From Acidimicrobiaceae bacterium (lineage in GTDB: Bacteria; Actinomycetota; Acidimicrobiia; Acidimicrobiales; Salinilacustritrichaceae): a DNA stretch of 12,991 nt. Location of the stretch: assembly GCA_003476595.1 (NCBI GenBank), contig DMTU01000218.1, positions 38,301 through 51,291 of the forward strand. The letters are read 5' to 3'. This document shows positions 1 through 7,233 of this stretch, piece by piece. Position 1 is the stretch's first letter. Each line of letters starts with the position of its first letter. Made by a program: the position numbers and the translations under genes. A model generated the notes under the pieces. The model ran no database searches. It was not told the origin of the DNA and saw only the letters and a list, made by a program, of their open reading frames with translations.

Positions 1-212
1 TCGACGGCGGGGTCGATCGTGGGTCGATCGACGATCGGACGGATCTCCTGGAAGATGGCCTCCTCGATTCCATGGGAATCGTGCAGCTGCTGGCCCTGAT
101 CGAGGACCACTTCGAGCTCCAGACGGACTGGGATGACTACGACCCGGAGGACATCCTGGTCATCGGTCCGTTCTGTGCCTACGTAGCGAGATACGCCTCC
201 GCCCCCGCGTAG
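1..212 (+). CDS. Acyl/D-alanyl carrier protein-like protein, C-terminal part (5' end outside window)
   Basis: Partial gene. Reading from base 3, the last 69 residues are present, ending at the TAG at 210-212. The segment LLEDGLLDSMGIVQLL carries the carrier-protein signature D-S-M; the serine (TCC at 69-71) is the expected 4'-phosphopantetheine attachment site. The acidic helix after it (ALIEDHFEL) and the late Ile-Gly turn also fit the four-helix ACP fold. Wording around the serine (GLLDSMG-VQLL) is closest to DltC-type D-alanyl carrier proteins and to free-standing carriers in polysaccharide loci. Known for the family: the carrier holds an acyl or aminoacyl thioester made by an adenylating ligase. 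Inferred here: it serves modification of a surface glycan, its ligase lying upstream of the window. The last 53 bp overlap the 3' end of the convergent glycosyltransferase gene. Confidence 0.8.
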   Translation, partial: DGGVDRGSIDDRTDLLEDGLLDSMGIVQLLALIEDHFELQTDWDDYDPEDILVIGPFCAYVARYASAPA

Positions 213-1305
213 CCTGAGAGGTCTCCCCGTTGCGTCCGACGATCTCACGGTAGAAGTCGACCGTCGCATCGGCGATCTCCGTCCACGACGGTTGCCGGAC
301 GGGGGATGAGCCGTCGCTTCTCCCCTCCAGCCATCGGAGAGAGTCCTGGAACGCGCGGTCGTCGAAGGTCCCTTCGTACGTGTGCACCCACTCCGCACCG
401 TGCAGGTCCCGCAACCACGGGATCATCCCCCGAGCGGCCCCGATGAGCGGTCGCCCGCTCGCCAGGGCGAGCACTGCGACCCCGGAAGAATGGACGTCGG
501 CGTACGGCAGGACCACCGCGTCGGATGCGCTGATCAGCGTCGCCAGGTCGTCGTCCTCCAGTCGACCGAGGCACACGGTGAGGCGCGGATCTGCTGCGGC
601 CTGGCCTTTCAGCTGCGAGGCGAGGTCCGTGTCCCACGGCTGGCCAGCGATCAAGACCTGCACATCCTCGGTCGGCAGCCGACGGAGCACCGAGCCGAAC
701 GCATGGAAGCCCTTGTACCGTCGGATCGACCCGAACGCGAGAAGCACTGGGCCCGATGACCGGATTCCGATCCGACGTCGAGCCTCGGCTCGGGAAATCG
801 AACCGACCGCGGCCGGGTTGGCAAGACCGAGCGGCACGAAGCGGAACGCTGCATTGCGCAGCCCCGGGCGGCCGGCAACGAGTTCGTCGTGTGCCGACGG
901 AGTGTGGAGCACGACCCCGTCGACGAGCCCATCGATCCACGTCTGCACCCGCCGCTCGGTCTCGCTCGCCCACCCCTCGTGGGGACGGATGTTGTGCGCG
1001 GTGTGGACGATCTTCGTCCCTCGCATCTTCAGGATGACGAGCACGAGCAGCCACAGGAGGCCACCGACAGGCATGGGCCAGGTGCGCGTGAGCAGCGGGG
1101 TCCAGTGGATGTGGACGACGTCGGGAGCTCGACGAGCCAGACAGCCGGCACGGCGCACGGGGGCCATCGAGATGCCGTCACGATCGATCGCCTCATACAG
1201 CTCCCGGGTGTAGTCCGTGGACCACAATGGCGTCGCGCTGACCAGGAGGTCCTCGCTGCGCCCGTCACCTCGGTAGCGTCTCTGCGTGCGGCTGTCCGTG
1301 GTCAT
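160..1305 (-). CDS. GT4-like (GT-B fold) glycosyltransferase
   Basis: About 381 residues. Cytoplasmic transferase expected to move a sugar from a nucleotide donor to a growing lipid-linked glycan. Visible landmarks: first strand DLLVSATPL near residue 20, VHIHW near 64-68, a hydrophobic stretch GGLLWLLVLVILK at about 81-93 that could touch the membrane, HTAHNI at 101-106, linker PLGLANP near 158, donor-domain start LLAFGSIRRYKG near 188-199, and a late motif SDAVVLPYADVHSSG ending near 275. The usual E-x7-E is replaced by the SSGVAVLALASGRP form seen in one branch of GT4-like enzymes. Start: the TTG at 1317 would also open the frame, but ATG at 1305 has AAGG about 5-6 bases upstream and is preferred. 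Its 5' end overlaps the divergent GT2 gene by about 20 bp, and its 3' end overlaps the carrier protein gene by 53 bp. Acceptor and donor cannot be told from sequence. Confidence 0.85.
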   Translation of the reverse strand: MTTDSRTQRRYRGDGRSEDLLVSATPLWSTDYTRELYEAIDRDGISMAPVRRAGCLARRAPDVVHIHWTPLLTRTWPMPVGGLLWLLVLVILKMRGTKIVHTAHNIRPHEGWASETERRVQTWIDGLVDGVVLHTPSAHDELVAGRPGLRNAAFRFVPLGLANPAAVGSISRAEARRRIGIRSSGPVLLAFGSIRRYKGFHAFGSVLRRLPTEDVQVLIAGQPWDTDLASQLKGQAAADPRLTVCLGRLEDDDLATLISASDAVVLPYADVHSSGVAVLALASGRPLIGAARGMIPWLRDLHGAEWVHTYEGTFDDRAFQDSLRWLEGRSDGSSPVRQPSWTEIADATVDFYREIVGRNGETSQATRGRRRISLRRHRTDR

Positions 1306-2128
1306 TCCTGCCTTCAACGCGGCGGCGACGATTCGCCGCCAGCTCGAGTCGCTCCTTGCTCAGGAGTACGACGGGGAGTGGGAGATCGTCGTCGCCGACA
1401 ACCGTTCGACCGATGCGACGGCAAGCATCGTAGAGGCGTGTGCCGGTGGTGATGTACCGGTGCGTCGGATCGCCGCCCCAGAGCACCAGGGCTCTGCGCA
1501 CGCTCGCAACGTCGGCGTCGCGGCCGCCCGGGGAACGCTCATCGCGGTGACCGATGCCGACGACGTGGTCGCGCCAGGGTGGGTGCGAGCGATGGCGCTG
1601 GCTCTGGAGCGGTACCCGTGCGTGGGAGGGCGCATCGTGCCGGCAGGCACGTCTGACATACGGCAGGTCGCCGAGGGGTTGCACAGCGCGTTCCACTTCC
1701 TCCCCTTCCCGATCGGCGCCAACTGTGCGTTCCGGCGGGAGGTCTTCGAACGCCTCGGCGGGTTCGACGTCTCTTTCCATCCGGCCTGTGACGACGTGGA
1801 GTTCTTCTGGCGCGCTCAGCTGGAAGGTTTCGAGTTGGGCTACGCCCCGAATGCGGTGGTCCACTACACGCTCCGCTCGGGCGACGACGGCGAGATCCGC
1901 CAGATGCACGGCTACGCGACCCAGCACCCACGCCTCTTCGCCAAGTTCGGAGCTCACGGGATGCCGCGCAGCTCCCTCCGCCTCGCCGCGCGCGACTGGG
2001 CCTGGATCGTGGCGCAGACGATCCCGAGTCGGCGGGATCCGGCCCGGCTCCACCTGTGGCGCAGCCGGATCGCGATGCGGTGGGGCCGGGCGCGCGGCAG
2101 CCTCCAGAACCGCGTGCTCTACCTCTGA
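1286..2128 (+). CDS. GT2 family glycosyltransferase
   Basis: 280 residues from a GTG start. A single GT-A domain begins at once with LSVVIPAFNAAATI, so little upstream extension is possible. Landmarks: ADNRSTDAT near 38-45 (nucleotide binding), the metal-binding acidic cluster TDADD at 89-93, the GANCAFRREVFERLGGFD acceptor-loop motif near 144-161, and CDDVEFFWRAQLEG near 168-181, where the ED-type catalytic base is expected. No transmembrane segment is obvious, so it is a soluble or peripheral transferase. Length and motif order are typical for single-domain GT2 enzymes of polysaccharide loci. The gene is convergent with the phosphatase-like gene, leaving only 7 bp between the two stop codons. 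The 5' end lies inside the divergent GT4 gene, so its promoter must lie within coding sequence. Sugar specificity is unknown. Confidence 0.9.
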   Translation: MRLSVVIPAFNAAATIRRQLESLLAQEYDGEWEIVVADNRSTDATASIVEACAGGDVPVRRIAAPEHQGSAHARNVGVAAARGTLIAVTDADDVVAPGWVRAMALALERYPCVGGRIVPAGTSDIRQVAEGLHSAFHFLPFPIGANCAFRREVFERLGGFDVSFHPACDDVEFFWRAQLEGFELGYAPNAVVHYTLRSGDDGEIRQMHGYATQHPRLFAKFGAHGMPRSSLRLAARDWAWIVAQTIPSRRDPARLHLWRSRIAMRWGRARGSLQNRVLYL

Positions 2129-2139
2129 GCAGCCCTCAG
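2125..2139. terminator. Small inverted repeat between convergent stops (weak terminator candidate)
   Basis: CTGAG-CAGCC-CTCAG forms a 5-bp stem with a 5-base loop, and both convergent stop codons lie in its arms. There is no T-run, so classical intrinsic termination is not supported; it could still be a weak bidirectional end signal, or chance. Confidence 0.2.
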
Positions 2140-3857
2140 CGGCTCTCGGCGATCTCTGCCCTTGCCGGTTGCGGCAACAACTCGACGATGACTGAACCGG
2201 GGAGATCCTGCGTCGCCAGACCGGCGAGCTCGCATGCCGTACGGACCAGATCTTGGACGGGCCGGCCCGGCAGCGGTGCGGCGCCCGGTTCGGACCCGAC
2301 CAGCGCGAAGCCGGTGGACGAGTGCTGGCCCGTGCGCTGGAAGGGGAACGGCCCGATCCGGCCGATGCCTGGGAGGACAATGGCGTCGAAAGGCGTGTCT
2401 GTCCACTTCACGATGACGTCGGCTGCCGGGCCGCTGGAGGCGATGGGGTCGTCGGCTCGGGGTCGCAGGACCTGGGCGACGACAGGCGCGCCCGTACGAG
2501 CGTCTCGCATGGCGCAGACCAACGACTCGATCTCGTCACAAGCGGCGCCGTAGTCGTCGAGCGCGACCCGCCCGGACGACTCCCGACCTTGCAGGTTGAT
2601 GCGGATGTGGCCGTCGGAGAAGCTGGGGAGCGCGAACCAGCGCATCTCCCTCCACCACGGCTGGAGCCATGCCGCACCGAGGTTCATGACCGGCCGCTCC
2701 GGCTGCACCGCATCGATCGGGGACTCGGCGGGAACCGGCCAGTCGTCGAGGGACGGGAACGGGTCGGGATTCGGTCGCGACGCCAGGCGGCGCACCGTCC
2801 GCTTCAGCTCGATGGCCGTGTCCGACATCGTCAGGAGGCGCACCAGCCGGAGGCGTCGCGAGGTGGCGAACGTCCGCCCCATCTCGGCGCCACCACCGAG
2901 GCGCCCGGTGGGCACGATGGGGCGCTTCCCCCTGACCGCCCACAGGCTCGGGCGCTGCTGGAACCGCGCCCGGCCCGTCTCCGTGCGAGCGAGCAGCTCG
3001 GGGAGGATCACGTCGCCGCCGACGTCGGTGGAGTTGGACCGCATCCCGTGGACGGCGCAGACGATCGGGGTCGTGCCCGTGGGCAGCGACCGCACGAAGG
3101 CCCCGAGGGCCCCGTCCACCGCGGCGGCGACGGCGAGGGTCGCGGCGCGGAGCCGGGGCACGTTCCGATCGCCGTGCAATGGGTGGTGCGGGTCGAACGC
3201 GTGCTGGGTGTGGTGCAGCATCGCGTGCAGCTCGGACGCACCGGTCGCGAAGAGTCGCCAGCCCGGTTGGCGGCCGAGCAGCCAGGCTGCGACCTCCATC
3301 CGTCGCCGGGTGCCCTCGATGAGCACCCGCGAGAGCTCCTCGGCGTAGTCGGGGCGGTACCAACATGTCTGGTAGTCGGCGGCGAAACCGGGGTGCGGCC
3401 CGAACCGATCGTCGATCTCCTGGAGCAGACCGTGAGGGTGCGACGAGCGGGGCCACTGCGGAGCATGCGACCCCCAGGCGGCGACCTGCACGGCGTCGAT
3501 GTCCCGGTGGATCGCCATGTGCGGAACGTCGAAGATGATCGTCGAGCCGGGGTCCGAGTGGGCGTAGAAGGGTGCGGCCATGGAGGCGGCGCCCTGCCTC
3601 ATCTGATACGCCTCGGGGTCGTAGGAGAGCATCGACCAGTAGCCCGACTCCGAGGGCGACCTCCCGGTGACGAACACCGTGGGGCCTGCCTCGGCGACGT
3701 AGGCGTCGGTGGTGCTCAGGGGGAGGTACTGAGAGCGCTGCCGCAACGCCGCCAGCTCTGGCATGGTGCCGTCGGCCATGCGTGCTGCAATGAACGACCA
3801 CTCCGCAGCATCGAGCATGAGCATCGCCACTCGGCTCGCTGCACCAGGACCGGTCAC
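2136..3857 (-). CDS. Alkaline phosphatase superfamily protein (type I phosphodiesterase-like, COG3379-type)
   Basis: About 573 residues. The N-terminus reads VAMLMLDAAEW, matching the first strand and metal-ligand Asp (D16) of this superfamily. GPTVFVTGRSP near 59-68 matches the family TG-x-x-P block. FATGASELHAMLHH near 203-216, followed by FDPHHP, resembles the E-x-H-x3-H block of COG3379-like proteins. VCAVHGM near 266-272 stands where S-D-H-G is usual. Several catalytic positions differ: no clear Thr/Ser nucleophile before the TG motif, SG in place of HG after the Pro, and AVHG for SDHG. Activity is therefore uncertain. Start: the open frame runs back to 4061, but GTG at 3857 has GGAGG five bases upstream and begins just before the first conserved strand; the longer form would run into the upstream glycosyltransferase gene. 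Third gene of a minus-strand unit. A role in phospho-group tailoring of the glycan is inference. Confidence 0.75.
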   Translation of the reverse strand: MTGPGAASRVAMLMLDAAEWSFIAARMADGTMPELAALRQRSQYLPLSTTDAYVAEAGPTVFVTGRSPSESGYWSMLSYDPEAYQMRQGAASMAAPFYAHSDPGSTIIFDVPHMAIHRDIDAVQVAAWGSHAPQWPRSSHPHGLLQEIDDRFGPHPGFAADYQTCWYRPDYAEELSRVLIEGTRRRMEVAAWLLGRQPGWRLFATGASELHAMLHHTQHAFDPHHPLHGDRNVPRLRAATLAVAAAVDGALGAFVRSLPTGTTPIVCAVHGMRSNSTDVGGDVILPELLARTETGRARFQQRPSLWAVRGKRPIVPTGRLGGGAEMGRTFATSRRLRLVRLLTMSDTAIELKRTVRRLASRPNPDPFPSLDDWPVPAESPIDAVQPERPVMNLGAAWLQPWWREMRWFALPSFSDGHIRINLQGRESSGRVALDDYGAACDEIESLVCAMRDARTGAPVVAQVLRPRADDPIASSGPAADVIVKWTDTPFDAIVLPGIGRIGPFPFQRTGQHSSTGFALVGSEPGAAPLPGRPVQDLVRTACELAGLATQDLPGSVIVELLPQPARAEIAESR

Positions 3858-3905
3858 CGTCGCCTCCGTCCAAATCCTTCGGCCCGTCCACCAGACCGCC
3901 CCTGG

Positions 3906-3934
3906 AGTGTACAGGCGTGCAATGGCGCCGTCAC
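3906..3934 (-). promoter_or_regulatory. Possible sigma70-like promoter ahead of the phosphatase-like gene
   Basis: On the minus strand, GTGACG (3934-3929) and TACACT (3911-3906) are 17 bases apart, each matching the -35/-10 consensus at four of six positions, with TG directly before the -10. A start of transcription near 3899 would leave about 42 bases to the GTG at 3857. The 73-bp gap upstream of this gene, unlike the 4-bp overlap between the two genes before it, makes a separate promoter plausible. Confidence 0.25.
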
Positions 3935-5007
3935 TGCCGGAGCGAACCGGCCACCGACGTCGCCATGTCCATCCACTGGCGGGCCACAACGCCGACCTCG
4001 TACTTCTCGAGGCAGCGGGCCCGCATGGCCGCACCGAGCTCCAGCGAGTGATCGATGGCATCGTCCAGGCGTTCGGCCAAGGTGACCGACGAGACGTCGG
4101 CGGGCACGACGTACCCAGTGAGCGCGTCGACCACCATCTCGGGTACTGCTCCTACTGCAGTCGCCACGACGGGGATGCCGCACATCCCCGCTTCGATGAC
4201 CACTCCGGGCATCCCTTCGCTCTTGCTCGCCAGCACGAGGACGTCCGCTGCGTGGTACACACCCACGACATCGTCGACCGCCCCCAGGAACTGCACCCGA
4301 CCCGGCGCACGTCGCTCCGCCTCGAAGCGCAACCGCTCTTCGTCGGGGCCAGCTCCGGCCAGCACCAGCACGACGTCGGGCAGCTGGGCGACCGCGAGAA
4401 TCACCGACTCGAGGTTCTTCTCGTCGCTCAGCGCACCGACCGCAACGATGACGCGGGCATCGACGTCCACGCCGAGAGCACGTCGATGCTGACGGCGGGA
4501 ATCGATCGACCGCTGTGGAAAGCGCACGGCCTCGACGCCTCGCGGGATCACATGGAAGCGCTCGGGCGCGAGCCCGTAGCGTCCCACGAGATCGCGAGCC
4601 GCTGCCTCCCAGTGCACGACGACCGCGTCGGCCCTCCGGAGCTGAGCGCCGACGCGGAGCCGCCTCGAGCGCGTGTTCGTCCAGTAGGCGCTCTCGCCGA
4701 TGCTGAAGTAGATGAAGGGGACACCGACACCGAGACCCGCGATGGTCGACGCGACGAGGGTCGTGGAGCCGAACCCCACGCACACGTCGCAATCGGACAT
4801 CGAGCGCCGGAGACGACGGAGCGACGACACCGACAAACGCGACGGACCGAGCACATCCGCCTCGATTCGCCGTGACGTGCTCCCGCTCGTCAGCGCCACC
4901 GTGCGAACAGACACCTCGCCTCCGTCGAGGTGGCGATGGAGAACCTCGGCGAACACCTGCGCGCCGCGGCGGTCCGTGTCGGTGACCACGTGCAGGACGC
5001 TGGTCAC
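3931..5007 (-). CDS. GT4 family glycosyltransferase
   Basis: 358 residues. GT-B fold retaining transferase of the GT4 type, cytoplasmic, acting on a nucleotide-sugar donor. First strand TSVLHVVTDTDRRGAQVFAE carries the glycine-containing loop near residue 15. The linker region reads HVIPRGVEAVRF near 152-163, the C-domain starts IVAVGALSDEKNLE near 187-200, and the family E-x7-E motif is intact as SEGMPGVVIEAG with E264 and E272, followed by GIPVVAT and GAVPEMV. Length is normal for the family. The start is GTG at 5007, within a GTGA overlap with the stop of the upstream glycosyltransferase, so the two are probably translated together. The rest of the operon is the phosphatase-like gene 73 bp downstream. 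Donor and acceptor are unknown. Confidence 0.92.
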   Translation of the reverse strand: MTSVLHVVTDTDRRGAQVFAEVLHRHLDGGEVSVRTVALTSGSTSRRIEADVLGPSRLSVSSLRRLRRSMSDCDVCVGFGSTTLVASTIAGLGVGVPFIYFSIGESAYWTNTRSRRLRVGAQLRRADAVVVHWEAAARDLVGRYGLAPERFHVIPRGVEAVRFPQRSIDSRRQHRRALGVDVDARVIVAVGALSDEKNLESVILAVAQLPDVVLVLAGAGPDEERLRFEAERRAPGRVQFLGAVDDVVGVYHAADVLVLASKSEGMPGVVIEAGMCGIPVVATAVGAVPEMVVDALTGYVVPADVSSVTLAERLDDAIDHSLELGAAMRARCLEKYEVGVVARQWMDMATSVAGSLRQ

Positions 5008-6167
5008 GCCGTGCCGATCTGGGCGGCAACGTCTGCGTACATCTTGATCATCCCGTCAACGCAGCGCTCCAGCGTGTAGCAGTCGTCGAACCGCTGCAGC
5101 GCTCGCTGCGCGTACTGTCGACGCCTCGGCTCGTCGGCGATGACGTCCATGATCGCCGAGGCAAGTGCCGGCGCATCGGCGACGTCAACGAGGTGGCCAC
5201 AGGACCCACCCGCGAGCACCTCGACGATCGCCGGCGCCCGCGCCGCCACGACGGGCACGCCCATGGCCATCGCTTCGAGCACCGCACCACCAAGTCCCTC
5301 GTACAGGGAGGGGAACACGAAGAGGTCCGCTGCCGACAGCAGATCGCCGATGTCCTGTCGCAGGCCGAGGAAGCGGATCCGGTCGGTGCGGCCGATCCGG
5401 TCGACCGCATCCTGGAGGGCAAGGGTGCTCGAGCCTTCCCGACCTGCAACCAGCAGGGTCGCCGTGGGATGGGCCAGCCAGACAGCCGGCATGGCGTCGA
5501 TCGCGTAGACCTGGCCCTTCGCAGGCTCCTGCCGTCCCACGTTGAGCAACAGCGGAGCCGTGGGGTCGACGCCGAGCGCGCGGCGAACGGCCCGCCGGCG
5601 TTCCGGCGATGGAAATCCGAGGCGTGCCCTGTCCCGCCCGCGGGGCACGACGGTCACGTCCGACGGGGCCAGGCGAAGCTCCTCCACCGCGTGGTCCGCC
5701 GCCGCCTGCGTGATGGCATGGAACCGCACGGTGGCGTACCGCGACAGCAGGCGATCGACGAAGCGGAACGCGTGCAGCTTGCGGGCGCTGACCTGGCGAC
5801 CCACGCGCGCGTCCCCGACGTAGGGCGTGCTGACGAGGCTGACCATGGCCGGCGTGCGGCTCAAGATGGCGGCGATCCGTCCCGCGGTGTCCGCTTCGGC
5901 GAGCGTCGTGTGTACGAGGTCGGGCCGGAACTCGGCGATCACCCGGCGCAGGTACGCAGCTGCTGGCGCGATGCCGAGATCCTGCGACGGCGAGTACACC
6001 GCAACACCAGTGCCGGCCAGTGGCTCGAACTTGCTGGTCGACGGCTTCAGCACCGCAAGCCCGAGTTCGAACCGGCCGTCCCGGTCGAGGCCGAGAAGGA
6101 TCTCCTGGAGTGACACCTCGGCGCCGGCACGCCCGGAGAGCTGGTTGATGATGTGGAGGATCCGCAT
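5004..6167 (-). CDS. GT4 family glycosyltransferase
   Basis: 387 residues. The sequence opens MRILHIINQLSGRAGAEVSLQE, the usual first strand and glycine-rich loop of GT4 enzymes. Further landmarks are VVPRGRD near 173-179, LNVGRQEPAKG near 208-218 at the start of the donor domain, and the E-x7-E motif YEGLGGAVLEAMAMG with E290 and E298, followed by GVPVVAA. An upstream in-frame start at 6338 would add 57 low-complexity residues and run into the divergent deacetylase gene; ATG at 6167 with GGAGG about ten to twelve bases upstream is preferred. It is the first gene of the minus-strand unit and overlaps the next glycosyltransferase by 4 bp. It faces the deacetylase gene across a 112-bp divergent spacer that should hold promoters for both, though I see no convincing -10/-35 pair there. 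Confidence 0.92.
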   Translation of the reverse strand: MRILHIINQLSGRAGAEVSLQEILLGLDRDGRFELGLAVLKPSTSKFEPLAGTGVAVYSPSQDLGIAPAAAYLRRVIAEFRPDLVHTTLAEADTAGRIAAILSRTPAMVSLVSTPYVGDARVGRQVSARKLHAFRFVDRLLSRYATVRFHAITQAAADHAVEELRLAPSDVTVVPRGRDRARLGFPSPERRRAVRRALGVDPTAPLLLNVGRQEPAKGQVYAIDAMPAVWLAHPTATLLVAGREGSSTLALQDAVDRIGRTDRIRFLGLRQDIGDLLSAADLFVFPSLYEGLGGAVLEAMAMGVPVVAARAPAIVEVLAGGSCGHLVDVADAPALASAIMDVIADEPRRRQYAQRALQRFDDCYTLERCVDGMIKMYADVAAQIGTA

Positions 6168-6279
6168 GCCGATGCCACACCTCCGCCGCAGGCGTATGGT
6201 TGAAGGACCGCCCGCAACGTACAGTCCTGCGCTCGCTCGGGATGCGACCGGCGACGTACCAGCCACGCGGAGCTGCACG

Positions 6280-7233
6280 ATGACCCTGGGTCTCCCGAAA
6301 CTGGCGACGACACTGCTCGGAACGCAGGCGGCGGACATCCTCGGCCGGCGGGCGTTCCGGTCGGACGTGCGGGTGGTGGCGCTCCATGACGTTCCCGACG
6401 CAAGACGACTCGACGAGCTCCTCCGACACCTGGGACGCCACTACCGGGTCCTACGCCAGTCCGAGGTCCTCGGGGCGGTAGCTGGCAGTGCAGGCACCGA
6501 CCGACCCGCGGTCTGGCTCACCTTCGACGACGGTCATCCCTCGGTGTTCGAGGTCGCGCTGCCGCTCCTCCAGGAGCACGGCATGACCGCAACCGCCTTC
6601 GTCTGCCCGTCTGTCATCGGCACCTGCGAGCCGCTGTGGTTCCAGCTCGTGCTGGGCTGCGCAGCGGAGGGACTCGACTGGACGTGGCGGGACCACCGGC
6701 TCGACCTCGACGTCGACGCCGTGATCCGGGGCCTCAAGGGGCTGCCGGACGACCAACGGCGGCAGGAGTGCGATCAGCTCGCTGACCACGCCGCTCGCCA
6801 TGGCTGCCCGGCCATCGAGCTGCGCCAGGCGACACTGTCCCAGCTGCGGGGCTGGACCGACGCCGGCAACACGATCGGCAACCACAGCTGGGATCACCCG
6901 TTGCTCAGCCGATGCGACGACCGGTCCGTCGAGCACCAGCTGCGGACGACGGACGCGTGGCTGCGGGAGCACGGCGTGTGGAGTGGCTCCTTCGCCTACC
7001 CGGATGGTGCCTGGAACCCGGTCGCCGAGGGTCTGCTGACGGATCTGGGCGTATCGACGGCCCTCGGCTTCGACCACTCCACCGTCCGTCGGCGCAGCAA
7101 CCCGCTCCGGCTGAGCCGCCTGATGCTTGACGCTGACGCCGACCTCCATCGCGCCCGTGCGATCACCTCTGGATGGCATTCGCGGGTCTTCGGTGCCGTG
7201 CGCCGGCAGTCTTCGGATCGGACGATGCCATGA
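6280..7233 (+). CDS. NodB-type polysaccharide deacetylase (CE4-like)
   Basis: 317 residues. CE4 enzymes remove N- or O-acetyl groups from polysaccharides with a bound metal ion. Motif 1 is WLTFDDGHPSVFE with D83 (base) and D84 (metal ligand). Motif 2 is the histidine pair H202-S-W-D-H206 in NHSWDHPLLS. Motif 3 is FAYPDG at 238-243. The three motifs are in order and intact, so an active enzyme is likely. No signal peptide or transmembrane helix is evident, so it may act inside the cell on lipid-linked glycan intermediates. The frame is open back to 5827, but ATG at 6280 has GGAG seven bases upstream and gives a normal family N-terminus; the extension would be antisense to the glycosyltransferase gene. 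It overlaps the next gene by ATGA, pairing a deacetylase with an acyltransferase. Confidence 0.88.
   Translation: MTLGLPKLATTLLGTQAADILGRRAFRSDVRVVALHDVPDARRLDELLRHLGRHYRVLRQSEVLGAVAGSAGTDRPAVWLTFDDGHPSVFEVALPLLQEHGMTATAFVCPSVIGTCEPLWFQLVLGCAAEGLDWTWRDHRLDLDVDAVIRGLKGLPDDQRRQECDQLADHAARHGCPAIELRQATLSQLRGWTDAGNTIGNHSWDHPLLSRCDDRSVEHQLRTTDAWLREHGVWSGSFAYPDGAWNPVAEGLLTDLGVSTALGFDHSTVRRRSNPLRLSRLMLDADADLHRARAITSGWHSRVFGAVRRQSSDRTMP

Noticed and set aside
2253-4085. 610-residue open frame on the plus strand
   Set aside because: Lies antisense to the phosphatase-like and glycosyltransferase genes; rich in Arg/Gly/Pro/Val with no domain pattern, as expected for a shadow frame in high-GC DNA.
5827-6279. 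N-terminal extension of the deacetylase
   Set aside because: Antisense to the divergent glycosyltransferase; ATG 6280 has a ribosome site and gives a normal family N-terminus.
6168-6279. Promoters in the divergent spacer (TATGGT, TTGAAG/TACAGT)
   Set aside because: Spacing between hexamers is 14 bases or no -35 match is present, so no pair is convincing on either strand.
5185-6441. 418-residue minus-strand open frame offset from the glycosyltransferase frame
   Set aside because: Same strand but another frame of a well-supported GT4 gene; Arg/Pro-rich composition and no motifs.
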